Below are positions 43,079 through 51,803 of a DNA stretch of 64,000 nucleotides, piece by piece. Numbering within the stretch: position 1 is the stretch's first letter; each line of letters opens with the position of its first letter. The notes beneath the pieces are model-generated. The model worked only from the letters and a program-made list of their open reading frames with translations. It did not search any database and was not told where the DNA came from. Position numbers and translations under genes: made by a program. Source of the stretch: Kitasatospora acidiphila (GTDB lineage Bacteria; Actinomycetota; Actinomycetes; Streptomycetales; Streptomycetaceae); NCBI RefSeq assembly GCF_006636205.1, contig NZ_VIGB01000003.1, positions 5,136,501 to 5,200,500 of the forward strand, given 5' to 3'.

Positions 43079-44185
43079 GTGGCAGCGAGCGACCGGGCGG
43101 AGAAGTCCCCCCGCGAGGAGGCCTTGCTGCGCTCCTCCCTGCAGGCCATCGCCCCGGGCACCCCGCTGCGGGACGGCCTGGAGCGGGTGCTGCGGGCCAA
43201 CACCGGCGGGCTGGTCGTGCTGGGCCTCGACAAGACCGTCGAGTCGCTCTGCACCGGCGGCTTCGTGCTGGACGTGGAGTTCACCGCGACCAGGCTGCGC
43301 GAACTGTGCAAGCTGGACGGCGCGGTGGTGCTGGACAAGGACATCACCAAGATCGTCCGGGCCGGTGTCCACCTGATGCCGGACGCGGACATCCCCACCG
43401 ACGAGACCGGCACCCGGCACCGCACCGCCGAACGGGTGAACAAGCAGACCGGTTTCCCGGTGGTCGCGGTGTCGCACTCGATGCGGCTGATCGCGATGTA
43501 CGTCAACGGCACCCGCCGGGTGCTGGAGGACTCCACCACCGTGCTCTCCCGCGCCAACCAGGCGCTGGCCACCCTGGAGCGCTACAAGCTGCGCCTGGAC
43601 GAGGTGGCCGGCACCCTCTCCGCCCTGGAGATCGAGGACCTGGTCACCGTCCGGGACGTCACCGCGGTGGCGCAGCGGCTGGAGATGGTGCGGCTGATCG
43701 CCGCCGAGATCGCCGGCTACGTCCTGGAGCTCGGCACCGACGGCCGGCTGCTCTCGCTCCAGCTGGACGAGCTGATCGCCGGCGTCGAGCCGGAGCGCGA
43801 ACTGGTGGCGCGGGACTACTTCCCGGAGCGGGCTGCCAAGCGCGGCCGCACCGTGGCCGAGGTGCTGGCCGACCTGGAGACGCTCACCCACGCCGAGCTG
43901 CTCGATCTGCAGACGGTGGCCAAGACGATCGGCTACTCCGGCTCCCCGGAGTCGCTGGACTCGGCCGTCTCGCCGCGCGGCTACCGGCTGCTGGCCAAGA
44001 TCCCGCGGCTGCCGAACACCGTGATCGAGCGCCTGGTGGAGCACTTCGGCGGGCTGCAGAAGCTGCTCGCCGCCAGCATCGACGATCTGCAGGCGGTCGA
44101 GGGGGTCGGCGAGACCCGGGCCCGCTCGGTGCGTGAGGGGCTCTCCCGGCTCGCCGAGTCCTCGATCCTGGAGCGCTACGTCTGA
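43079..44185 (+). CDS. disA: DNA integrity scanning protein DisA (diadenylate cyclase)
   Basis: This 368-residue enzyme makes cyclic di-AMP from two ATP and couples it to DNA structure. The DAC domain holds Asp80-Gly81-Ala82 (CKLDGAVVLD) and Arg113-His114-Arg115 (TGTRHRTAERV). The linker helix bundle and C-terminal helix-hairpin-helix domain (LPNTVIERLVEHFGGLQKLL, VEGVGETRARSVREGLSRL) are intact. Start GTG 43079 after GGAGGAG. Its stop region is duplicated just downstream (see 44168-44224). Confidence 0.96.
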   Translation: MAASDRAEKSPREEALLRSSLQAIAPGTPLRDGLERVLRANTGGLVVLGLDKTVESLCTGGFVLDVEFTATRLRELCKLDGAVVLDKDITKIVRAGVHLMPDADIPTDETGTRHRTAERVNKQTGFPVVAVSHSMRLIAMYVNGTRRVLEDSTTVLSRANQALATLERYKLRLDEVAGTLSALEIEDLVTVRDVTAVAQRLEMVRLIAAEIAGYVLELGTDGRLLSLQLDELIAGVEPERELVARDYFPERAAKRGRTVAEVLADLETLTHAELLDLQTVAKTIGYSGSPESLDSAVSPRGYRLLAKIPRLPNTVIERLVEHFGGLQKLLAASIDDLQAVEGVGETRARSVREGLSRLAESSILERYV

Positions 44186-44300
44186 GCGTCTCAGCCCTGG
44201 AACGCTACGTCTGAACGTTTCAGCAGCCGTCCGGCACCGCGTCGCCCAACCGACATGGCGTCGCCCAACCGACACCGCGTCGCCCAACCGACACCGCGTC
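44168..44300. repeat. Duplicated disA stop region and 19-bp tandem repeat
   Basis: A 28-base sequence covering the last disA codons and TGA (44168-44195, GAGCGCTACGTCTGAGCGTC) is repeated with three changes at 44197-44224. It is followed by three 19-base units CACCGCGTCGCCCAACCGA at 44235-44291 plus a partial fourth. None of it appears coding. Confidence 0.75.
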
Positions 44301-44335
44301 AGGCCCGGAACCTCTCGATGAGGTCCCGGGCCTGA
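44299..44335 (-). terminator. Terminator of the secreted-protein gene
   Basis: Arms TCAGGCCCGG and CCGGGCCTGA with an inner CCTC/GAGG stem, 8 bases beyond the stop of the minus-strand gene and downstream of disA, so it can serve both. Confidence 0.65.
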
Positions 44336-44342
44336 TGCTTGC

Positions 44343-45191
44343 TCAGCTGCCGGTCACCAGCTGGATGGAGGTGCGGGCCACCACCGGCCCGCCGGCCGGG
44401 CCGGTGACGTCGGCCTGCACCAGGTAGGTGTCGGCCGGGGCCGGCGAGGTGCCGCCGGGCGTGGCGCACTGCGGCTTGCTGCGGCTGCGGTCCCAGCTGA
44501 AGGTCTCGGTCAGCCCGGTCGTCGGGGCCTGCACCCAGCGGCCCTGCTTGTCGGTGACGCAGTCGGCGGAGGACCAGATCCGCTCCTGCTTGGTCGAGAC
44601 GGTGATCGAGGAGGCCGCCTGGCTCAGGTCGACCCGGCACTGCGGGCCGGAGACGGCGCGGACCCTCAGCACGAAGGTCGGCTTCTCCTGCAGCGAGTAG
44701 GTGCTGTGCGGGGTGGCGGCCAGCTCCAGGGTCAGCTGGGAGGCGGTGCAGACCGGCAGCGCCATCACCTCGGCGGTGTTGATCGGCGGGGCGCCGCTGC
44801 CGCCCGTCGAGGAGCCGCCGGTGCCGCCGCCGCCCGTGCCGGCGGTCGCCGACGGGCTGGAGCCACTGCCGCCGTTGCCGGCCCCGCCACTGCCGCCGGC
44901 GCCGCCGCCGGCACCGCTCGAAGCGCCGCCGGTGGACCCGCCGCCGCTGCCGCCCGGGACGCTGGAGATCGCCGGGCCGGTCGGGGTGGCGCCCGGGGTG
45001 ATCGAACCGGGCGCGCTGGGGGAGGGGGAGAGCGGGGCGGGCTGGGCGGCCTTCTGCTTGCCGCCGTCCTGACCGAGCGTCAGCCAGGCGAGCAGGGCGA
45101 CCACCACCAGGAGGGCGGCGAGCACAACTAGCCGCCGTCGCCAGTAGATCGAGGCGGGCAGTGGTCCGACGGGCTGTCGCAGTGAAGGCAC
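44343..45191 (-). CDS. Membrane-anchored secreted protein with Gly-rich linker
   Basis: About 282 residues from GTG 45191 (PSLRQPVGPLPASIYWRRRL). One N-terminal membrane helix (LVVLAALLVVVALLAWLTLG) anchors the protein; a Pro/Ser segment and a striking Gly/Ser-rich linker of about 70 residues follow. The outer domain has four cysteines (LPVCTASQLTLELAA, GPQCRVDLSQAASSITV, SSADCVTDKQGRWVQA, KPQCATPGG) and reads as an Ig-like beta-sandwich. It is a known neighbour of disA in streptomycetes by my recollection; function unknown. Confidence 0.78.
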   Translation of the reverse strand: MPSLRQPVGPLPASIYWRRRLVVLAALLVVVALLAWLTLGQDGGKQKAAQPAPLSPSPSAPGSITPGATPTGPAISSVPGGSGGGSTGGASSGAGGGAGGSGGAGNGGSGSSPSATAGTGGGGTGGSSTGGSGAPPINTAEVMALPVCTASQLTLELAATPHSTYSLQEKPTFVLRVRAVSGPQCRVDLSQAASSITVSTKQERIWSSADCVTDKQGRWVQAPTTGLTETFSWDRSRSKPQCATPGGTSPAPADTYLVQADVTGPAGGPVVARTSIQLVTGS

Positions 45192-45325
45192 GAGCAAAAT
45201 CTATAAGAGGCGGAGTACCCGCTTGTGCACCAACACCGGTATCGGAAGCCGATCTTTCACATCATCCGGTATTTCATCCCTCCGAGGGAGTGTCGCTGCC
45301 GGACTGTGCGAGGATCGAGAACGCC

Positions 45326-46249
45326 ATGCAGACCATCTCCGCACCCCGCGCCGACGCCCGGACGCCGGTGGAAACGCCCGCGCCGCTGCTGCATTCGATC
45401 GTGCTCGACTGGTACCGGGAGAACGCCCGGGACCTGCCCTGGCGCACTCCCGAGGCCTCGCCGTGGGCGGTGATGGTCAGCGAGTTCATGCTCCAGCAGA
45501 CCCCGGTGAAGCGGGTGCTGCCCGCCTACGCCGCCTGGCTGGAGCGCTGGCCCACCCCGGCTCGGCTCGCCGCCGACGCCCCCGGCGAGGCGGTCCGGAT
45601 GTGGGGCCGGTTGGGCTATCCGCGGCGGGCGCTGCGGCTGCACGCCGCCGCCACCGCGATCGTCGAGCGGCACGGCGGCCGGGTGCCGGACGACCACGCC
45701 GAGCTGCTGGCGCTGCCCGGGGTCGGCGAGTACACGGCGGCCGCCGTCGCCTCGTTCGCCTTCAAGCAGCGGCACGCGGTGCTGGACACCAACGTGCGCC
45801 GGGTCTTCGCCCGCGCCGTCACCGGAGTCGAGTACCCGGCCAACGCCACCACCGCCGCCGAGCGCCGGGTCGCCACCGGACTGCTGCCGGCCGCCGACGA
45901 GGTCGCCGCCGAGTGGGCGGTGGCCGTGATGGAGCTGGGCGCGCTGGTCTGCACCGCCCGCTCGCCCGAGTGCGGCGGCTGCCCGCTGCGCGCCCAGTGC
46001 GCCTGGCAGCGGGCCGGCTGCCCGCCGCACCAGGGGCCGGCCCGGCGCGGCCAGAGCTACGAGGGCACCGACCGCCAGGTGCGCGGCAAGCTGCTCGCCG
46101 TGCTGCGGGCGCAGCACGGGCCGGTGCCGCGCGGGCAGCTGGACGTGGTCTGGCCGGACGACATCCAGCGGGACCGGGCGCTGGACGGCCTGGTGGCCGA
46201 CGGCCTGGTCGAGCCGCTCGCCGACGGGTACTTCCAGCTGCCGCAGTGA
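45326..46249 (+). CDS. mutY: A/G-specific adenine glycosylase
   Basis: This 307-residue base-excision repair enzyme removes adenine opposite 8-oxoguanine. Catalytic Glu in MVSEFMLQQTPVKRV, helix-hairpin-helix LPGVGEYTAAAVASF, catalytic Asp in VLDTNVRRVFAR, and the iron-sulfur ligands C-x6-C-x2-C-x5-C in CTARSPECGGCPLRAQC. The C-terminal 8-oxoG-recognition domain is replaced by a short winged-helix-like part (RGKLLAVLRAQHGPVPRGQL), usual for actinobacteria. Start ATG 45326. Confidence 0.94.
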   Translation: MQTISAPRADARTPVETPAPLLHSIVLDWYRENARDLPWRTPEASPWAVMVSEFMLQQTPVKRVLPAYAAWLERWPTPARLAADAPGEAVRMWGRLGYPRRALRLHAAATAIVERHGGRVPDDHAELLALPGVGEYTAAAVASFAFKQRHAVLDTNVRRVFARAVTGVEYPANATTAAERRVATGLLPAADEVAAEWAVAVMELGALVCTARSPECGGCPLRAQCAWQRAGCPPHQGPARRGQSYEGTDRQVRGKLLAVLRAQHGPVPRGQLDVVWPDDIQRDRALDGLVADGLVEPLADGYFQLPQ

Positions 46250-46264
46250 CCCCGCGGACATGAC

Positions 46265-46300
46265 GAGGCCCCCCGCTCGATCCCTGGAGCGGGGGGCCTC
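46265..46300. terminator. Bidirectional terminator, mutY / MFS
   Basis: Perfect 14-base arms GAGGCCCCCCGCTC and GAGCGGGGGGCCTC with an 8-base loop between convergent genes. Confidence 0.8.
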
Positions 46301-46333
46301 AGCACATGGGGGCTCAGCGAGCCACGAGGGGGC

Positions 46334-47904
46334 TCAGTGAGCCGCCGCCTCCACGCTCGGCTTGCCGGCGCCGCGCAGCGGGGCGCCGCGCAGGAACAGC
46401 GAGGCCGCGATGGCGAGCACGCTGATCGCGGCGGCCCACAGGAAGACCGAGTGGATGCCGTTGGTGACGCCGTGGTGGATGACGTTCTGGACCTCGGGCT
46501 TCATCCCGCGGAGCCTGGCCGGGGTCAGGTCCGCGGTGGAGCCGCCGGTGCTCGGCAGGTGGGCCGTGGCCAGGGTGTCCTTCATCCGGTTGGTGTAGAT
46601 CGCGCCGAAGAGCGCCACACCGAAGGAACCGCCGATGGTGCGGAACAGGGTGGCGGTGGAGCTGGCCACGCCCATGTCCTTGAGCTCCACGCTGTTCTGC
46701 GCGACCAGCATGGTGATCTGCATCAGGAAGCCCATGCCGGCGCCCAGCACCGCCATGTAGATGCCGGAGGTGAGGCGGGTGGTGTCGGTGCCCATGCCGG
46801 AGAGCAGGAACGAGCCGACGCCCATCACCACGGTGCCGATGATCGGGAAGATCCGGTACTTGCCGGTCTTGGTGACGACCTGGCCGACCACCAGCGAGAC
46901 CACCAGCATGCCGAACATCATCGGCATCAGCAGCAGGCCGGAGTTGGTGGCCGAGGCGTTCTGCACGATCTGCTGGTACTGCGGCAGGAAGGTGACGCCG
47001 CCGAACATCTGGAAACCGACGATGAAGCCGATGATCGAGACCACCGTGAAGTCGCGGTTGCGGAACAGGCCGAGCGGGAGCATCGGCTCCGAGACCCGCT
47101 GCTCCACGTAGCAGAAGCCGATCAGCGAGGCCACGGCCAGCACCGCCAGGCCGATGATGTGCTTGGAGCCCCAGGCGTACTGGGTGCCGCCCCAGGTGGT
47201 GATCAGGACCAGCGAGGTGATGCCGACGGTGAGCAGCAGGGCGCCGAGGTAGTCGATCTTCGCGGTGGAGCGGGACTTCGGCAGGTGCAGGGTGATCGTC
47301 ACCATGGCCAGCGCGATCGCACCCAGCGGGATGTTGATGTAGAAGATCCAGTGCCAGCTGAAGTGGTCGGTGATGAAGCCGCCGAGCAGCGGGCCGCCGA
47401 TGGTGGCCAGCGCCATCACGGCCGCGAACAGACCCTGGTACTTGCCGCGCTCGCGGGGCGAGACCAGCGCACCCATGATCGACATCACGCCGACCATCAG
47501 ACCGCCGGCGCCCAGGCCCTGGATGGCCCGGAAGGCGATCATCTCGTTCATGTTCTGCGACAGGCCGGCCAGCGCCGAGCCCGCCAGGAAGATGGTGATC
47601 GAGGTGAGGAAGGTGCCCTTGCGGCCGTAGAGGTCGCCGAGCTTGCCCCAGATCGGCGTCGCCGCGGCGGTCGCCAGGGTGTACGAGGTGACCACCCAGG
47701 ACAGGTGGTTGGCGCCGCCGAGGTCGCCGACGATGGTCGGCATCGCGGTGCCGACGATGAGGTTGTCGAGCATTGCGAGCAGCATCGTGATGACCAGGCC
47801 GATCATCACCAGACGTATCTCGCGCGGCGATCGTTGCGGGCGCTCGTCCCCCCAACGCCTGCGGGCGGGGTCTCCGCCGTCGCGTCGACCTGCTGTTGTG
47901 CCAT
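46334..47904 (-). CDS. MFS drug exporter (DHA2 type), apparent frameshift near 47850
   Basis: A 14-helix EmrB/QacA-like transporter: GLVITMLLAMLDNLIVGTAM, motif A LGDLYGRKGTFLTS, motif C LATIGGPLLGGFITDHFSW. As read, the long frame begins only at GTG 47809, but a good start exists at ATG 47904 (MAQQQVDATAETPPAG, GGGAGA upstream) in another frame. Adding one C to the CCCCCC run at 47848-47853 joins them (AGVGGDERPQRSPREIRLV), 523 aa. It is divergent from a TetR gene with an operator between them. Confidence 0.9.
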
Positions 47905-47964
47905 GGTGTGCGTCTCCCGGATGCGCCTGTGCGGGCCCGCGCCTCGCGACCCCTCGTCGACCTT

Positions 47965-47982
47965 ACTTGCCGACCGGCTAGT
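47965..47982. promoter_or_regulatory. TetR operator, near-palindrome
   Basis: ACTTGCCGACCGGCTAGT, symmetric except at the two positions flanking each half and the centre (ACT-n-GCCG-n2-CGGC-n-AGT). It is enclosed by TTACT (47963) and AGTAA (47985) and lies between the divergent MFS and TetR starts. Confidence 0.6.
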
Positions 47983-48079
47983 TTAGTAATCGTTGGCACG
48001 GTAAGGTCTGGGTAAGCCGGGAGTCAAGCCGAATACGGCCACCCCCAGAGTCCGCAGCGAGCTAGGCAGGCAGTCAGCC

Positions 48080-48697
48080 ATGAGTACGACCCACGGTCCC
48101 CGCAGTGACACCCGTGCGCGGATCATCGCGGTGGCGCTGGAGTTGTTCTCCGAGCACGGGTACGAGAAGACCTCGCTGCGGGAGATCGCCGACCGACTGG
48201 GCGTCACCAAGGCCGCGCTGTACTACCACTTCAAGACCAAGGACGACATCGTCCACGGCATCGTCGAGACCATGGCCGCGCCGATCGACGAGGCGATCGC
48301 CTGGGGCGAGGAGCAGGACTGGTCGCCCGAGGTGCGCGACGAGCTGGTCCGCCGGTTCGCCGCCGGGATGGCCGAGCGGGCGCCGCTGCTGCGCTTCTTC
48401 CACGAGAACCAGCCGGCGCTGCGCGAGTCCCAGGCCGGGCTGGAGTTCCGCGATCGGATGATCCGGATGATCCGTCTGGTGCACGGTCCCGGTGCCTCGT
48501 TCGAGGACAAGCTGCGGGCGACCATGGCGCTCTTCTCGGTGAACTCGGCGTTCTTCCTGCTCAAGCACGACCGGCCGGACCTCGCCGCCGACTGCGCCAT
48601 GGACGACGAGATCACGGTGGCGGAGGTGATGCGGGCGGCGACCACGGTCGGCCTGGAGATCGCCGCCCCGATCAAGCCCGTCGCCCACCAGGGCTGA
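48080..48697 (+). CDS. TetR-family regulator
   Basis: This 205-residue protein has a TetR HTH at 10-55 (TRARIIAVALELFSEHGYEK, TSLREIADRLGVTKAALYYH, FKTKDDIV) and a variable helical ligand domain. It faces away from the MFS exporter and should repress it through the site at 47965-47982. It converges on the M23 peptidase gene with six bases between stops and no terminator. Confidence 0.9.
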   Translation: MSTTHGPRSDTRARIIAVALELFSEHGYEKTSLREIADRLGVTKAALYYHFKTKDDIVHGIVETMAAPIDEAIAWGEEQDWSPEVRDELVRRFAAGMAERAPLLRFFHENQPALRESQAGLEFRDRMIRMIRLVHGPGASFEDKLRATMALFSVNSAFFLLKHDRPDLAADCAMDDEITVAEVMRAATTVGLEIAAPIKPVAHQG

Positions 48698-48703
48698 GCG
48701 GGC

Positions 48704-49801
48704 TCAGAAGTTGCCCGCCCCGTGCCCCGAGAGGTAGGCGATCGGGTCGGTCACCGCGCCGTAGCGGTTGGCGGTGCGGATCTCGAAGTGCAGGTGCGGT
48801 CCGGTGGAGTTGCCGGTGCTGCCCGAGGCGCCGATCCGCTGACCGCCCGTCACCTGGTCACCGGCCCGCACACCGAGCCCGGACAGGTGGGCGTACTGGG
48901 CGAACCTGCCGTCGGACAGCCGCAGCACCACCTCGTTGCCATAGGCGCCGTCCCAGCCGGCCGAGACCACGGTGGCGTCGCCGACCGCGAGCAGCGGGGT
49001 GCCGCTGTCCACCGCGAAGTCCACGCCCGTGTGGTAGCCCGCGGCGTACTCGCGGTCGGGCACGCCGAACGGGTTGGTCACCGGGGCACCCGGCGCGGGC
49101 GCCGACCAGACCGGGCCGGGCGGTGGTGCGGGGGCAGCCGGGGGCGTGGGCTGCGCTGCGGGCTCGGGGGCGGCTGCGCCCGGTGCGTCGGCGGCGCCCG
49201 TCTTGGCCAGGTTGGCCGCCACCGCGACCGCCGCCCGGGAGGCGGCCGCCCCGCCCGGCATCCGGTACGGGCTCGGCGCGGCCACCTGTACCACGGGCTC
49301 CGGCTCCGGCGCCGCCGCGAGCCGGGCGGCGGTGAAGGCGGAGGCGCCCGGGGTGGTCGGTCGGACCGTCTGCGCCACCGCGCTGCCGGGCACCGCGGCC
49401 AGCGCCGCGCCGAGCAGCAGCACGCCGGCCGCTGTGGTGGAGAAGGCGGTGCGCCGGTGCGGGCCCTGGAAGACCGCATACGGGTCCCGCCGCAGCTCGG
49501 TCACCCAGCGTGGCGACACCGGTCGCGTGATGCCGGGGCGCGACAACTGGGGCAGCCGGGGCAGCCACGACAGCTGGGACAGCTGAGGCGGCCACGACTG
49601 CTGGGGCAACCGCGACAGCCACGTCGGCTGGGGCAACCGCGACAGCTGGGGCAACCGCGACAGCCACGTCAGCTGGGGCAACCGCGACAACTCGGGCAAC
49701 CGCGACAGCCGCGGTGACCTGGGCGGGCGTGGTCGGGCGTGCCGCCCGGAACCGCTGAGCAGCCGGGCGAACCCGGTGCGGCCGGGGTTGGGAGTGGGCA
49801 T
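48704..49801 (-). CDS. M23 family metallopeptidase (LytM-like) with Leu-Pro repeat N-terminus
   Basis: A 365-residue peptidoglycan endopeptidase. The zinc site and catalytic residues are intact: GYHTGVDFAVD, YAHLSGLG and PHLHFEIR. A membrane segment lies near residue 125-150 (AFSTTAAGVLLLGAALAAVP). The cytoplasmic N-terminal 90 residues are odd, built from degenerate LSRLPQ-type repeats encoded by tandem DNA at about 49550-49720. The extracellular linker is Pro/Ala-rich. The enzyme probably trims crosslinks in the cell wall. Confidence 0.88.
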   Translation of the reverse strand: MPTPNPGRTGFARLLSGSGRHARPRPPRSPRLSRLPELSRLPQLTWLSRLPQLSRLPQPTWLSRLPQQSWPPQLSQLSWLPRLPQLSRPGITRPVSPRWVTELRRDPYAVFQGPHRRTAFSTTAAGVLLLGAALAAVPGSAVAQTVRPTTPGASAFTAARLAAAPEPEPVVQVAAPSPYRMPGGAAASRAAVAVAANLAKTGAADAPGAAAPEPAAQPTPPAAPAPPPGPVWSAPAPGAPVTNPFGVPDREYAAGYHTGVDFAVDSGTPLLAVGDATVVSAGWDGAYGNEVVLRLSDGRFAQYAHLSGLGVRAGDQVTGGQRIGASGSTGNSTGPHLHFEIRTANRYGAVTDPIAYLSGHGAGNF

Positions 49802-50118
49802 GCCGTGCTCGACCTCGCTGCGGTTCGGGCCAGCGGCTGGCGGCAGCGCACTGGGTGGGGGACCACACAGGTGTAACCGGCGGTGCGGAGGGAGCGAAAT
49901 TCGCCCGGCTACTACGGCGCGTAGTGGCAGCCGCCTGCCGATTTCAGGCGATCGGCGGATTGCCCCCGCCCTCCGACCGCTCTCCCGGGCCCGGCGCGGT
50001 ACTACCCCCGCTCGTACCGGCCGCGGCGGCTGTGATCAGTGCCACCCGCGGTGACGGCCGGGCGGCCGGTCCACGCACGACCGTTCCCGCCGCCGCCGCC
50101 CGGGCGGACCATCGATGG
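49802..50118. other. Divergent intergenic region, M23 peptidase / PLP lyase
   Basis: 317 bases carrying both promoters. On the plus strand near 49853-49880 is GGGTGGGGGACCACACAGG, which superficially recalls part of a ydaO c-di-AMP riboswitch, but the other conserved blocks are missing and the peptidase is on the opposite strand. No other structure was recognised. Confidence 0.35.
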
Positions 50119-51369
50119 ATGACCGCAGAAAGCAAAGCCTCGCCGCAACGCAAAGCCTCGCCGCAACGCACCGCAGCGCCGGACAGCAGCGCCGCGCCGG
50201 ACAGCACCGCTTCGCTGGTACGCGACGCCTCGCCCTACGCCGGCCCCGATGACCGCCGCTTCACCCTCTGGCGGGCCGCCGACCGGATCCTCTCCGGCCC
50301 GCGCCCGGTCACCCTGCACGAACGCCTGGCCGAGCTCGGCGCCGACGCCCGGGCCTGCGTCGGCCAGGCCGAACGTCCCGACTTCTACGGCGACGGCGTG
50401 GTCGCCGACCTGGAGCAGCAGGTCGCCGAGCTGCTCGGCAAGCCCGCCGCGGCCTTCTTCCCGACCGGCACCATGGCCCAGCAGGTGGCGCTGCGCTGCT
50501 GGGCCCGGCAGTGCGGCACCAGCGTGGTGGCCAGTCACCCGCTGGCCCACATCGAGACCCATGAGCGCCGCGCCTACCGCCGGCTCACCGGCTTGGACAC
50601 CGTCTTCCCGACCACCGCGCCCCGGCTGCCCACCGCCGCCGAACTGCGCGCCCTGGACGAGCCCTACGGCGTGCTGCTGGCGGAACTGCCGCTGCGGGCG
50701 GCCGGCTTCGTGCTGCCCGACTGGGCCGAGCTGGTCGAACTGGCCGCCGCCGCCCGGGCCGCCGACGCCGTGGTGCACCTGGACGGCGCCCGGCTCTGGG
50801 AGGCCGCCGCCCACTACGGCCGGCCCCCGCACCAGCTGGCCGACCTGGGCGACTCGGTCTACGTCTCGTTCTACAAGGCGCTCGGCGGGATCAGCGGTGC
50901 CGCGCTCGCCGGACCGGCCGACCTGATCGCCGAGGCCAGGGTCTGGCGCCACCGCTACGGCGGCCAGCTCTACCAGCAGTGGCCCGCCGCCCTCTCGGCC
51001 CGCGCCGCGCTCGGCCGCGAGCTGCCCCGGCTGCCCGGCTACCTGGCCCAGGCCGGGGTGCTGGCGGACGGGCTGCGCCGGGCGATCCGCCCGGTGCCCG
51101 GCGCCCGGATCCACCCCGACCCGCCGCACACCCACCAGTTCCAACTCTGGCTGCCGCACCCGCCGGAGCTGCTCGCCGAGGCGGGGCTGCGGCACTGCGC
51201 CCGCAGTGGCGACGGGCTCTTCGGCTCCTGGTGGGCCGGCCCGCTGCCGGGCCTGTCGATGACCGAACTGACCGCCCTGACCCCCGCGCTGGCCTGGACC
51301 GCAGAGCAGGTGGCCGAGTCGGTCGCCGGCTTCCTGGGCGAGGTCGACCGGTTGGCCGCCGCGGGGTAG
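50119..51369 (+). CDS. PLP-dependent threonine-aldolase-like lyase
   Basis: This 416-residue fold-type I enzyme carries the PLP lysine in YVSFYKALGGISGA and the cofactor Asp in DAVVHLDGARLWEAA; other family landmarks are AFFPTGTMAQQVALR and HPLAHIETHE. It should cleave beta-hydroxy amino acids such as L-threonine or a related beta-eliminating substrate. The N-terminus from ATG 50119 contains two perfect 18-base DNA repeats encoding KASPQRKASPQR, a low-complexity extension. Followed at 107 bases by the Trypco2 gene in the same direction. Confidence 0.85.
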   Translation: MTAESKASPQRKASPQRTAAPDSSAAPDSTASLVRDASPYAGPDDRRFTLWRAADRILSGPRPVTLHERLAELGADARACVGQAERPDFYGDGVVADLEQQVAELLGKPAAAFFPTGTMAQQVALRCWARQCGTSVVASHPLAHIETHERRAYRRLTGLDTVFPTTAPRLPTAAELRALDEPYGVLLAELPLRAAGFVLPDWAELVELAAAARAADAVVHLDGARLWEAAAHYGRPPHQLADLGDSVYVSFYKALGGISGAALAGPADLIAEARVWRHRYGGQLYQQWPAALSARAALGRELPRLPGYLAQAGVLADGLRRAIRPVPGARIHPDPPHTHQFQLWLPHPPELLAEAGLRHCARSGDGLFGSWWAGPLPGLSMTELTALTPALAWTAEQVAESVAGFLGEVDRLAAAG

Positions 51370-51476
51370 CGCGAGCGGGGCCCGCTTGACGGTGGAAGGT
51401 ACATCGTCAACCCTGGTGATCCGTCGCCGGACCGTGGGTATCAAGCCAATTGACGCCGGGTCAGCAGGGGGAACGA

Positions 51477-51803
51477 GTGAGCGAGCAGCACCCGCAGATC
51501 GAACTCGCCGAGGCGGTCGAGGCCGTCCGCCGCGAGGTGGCCGCGGCCGCCGAACGGGCCGCCGGCGAGCGGTTCCAGTTCGAGGTCGGCACCGTGGAGC
51601 TGGAGTTCTCCGTCGAGTTGCGCCGGGAGGCGCGGGTCGACGGCAAGGTCCGCGCCTGGGTGGTGTCGGCCGGTGCGGAGGCCGGTACCGAGCACACCCG
51701 GGCGCACCGGGTGACCGTCACCCTCAATCCCGTGGACACCACCACTGGCGGGAACGTGCTGGTCGGCAATGACGACCTGGGCAGCCGTGAGGGCTTCCAT
51801 TGA
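51477..51803 (+). CDS. Trypco2-like small partner protein
   Basis: A 108-residue protein from GTG 51477 (SEQHPQIELAEAVEAVRREV). A helix, then strands with FQFEVGTVELEFSVELRREA, KVRAWVVSAGAEAG and THRAHRVTVTLNPVD-like sequence form the compact alpha+beta domain I know as the trypsin-co-occurring domain (Trypco2), found beside trypsin-like STAND proteins in actinobacteria. Its TGA overlaps the start of the protease-NACHT-TPR gene, so the two are made together and probably interact. Confidence 0.72.
   Translation: MSEQHPQIELAEAVEAVRREVAAAAERAAGERFQFEVGTVELEFSVELRREARVDGKVRAWVVSAGAEAGTEHTRAHRVTVTLNPVDTTTGGNVLVGNDDLGSREGFH

Noticed and set aside
44235..44300. 19-bp repeats as iterons or an origin
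   Set aside because: Only three to four units, no replication gene or AT-rich segment next to them, and they continue the duplicated disA end. Local slippage is a better explanation.
49802..49960. c-di-AMP (ydaO-type) riboswitch upstream of the M23 peptidase
   Set aside because: GGGTGGGGGACC resembles one conserved block, but it is on the strand opposite to the peptidase, and the remaining conserved elements are not found.
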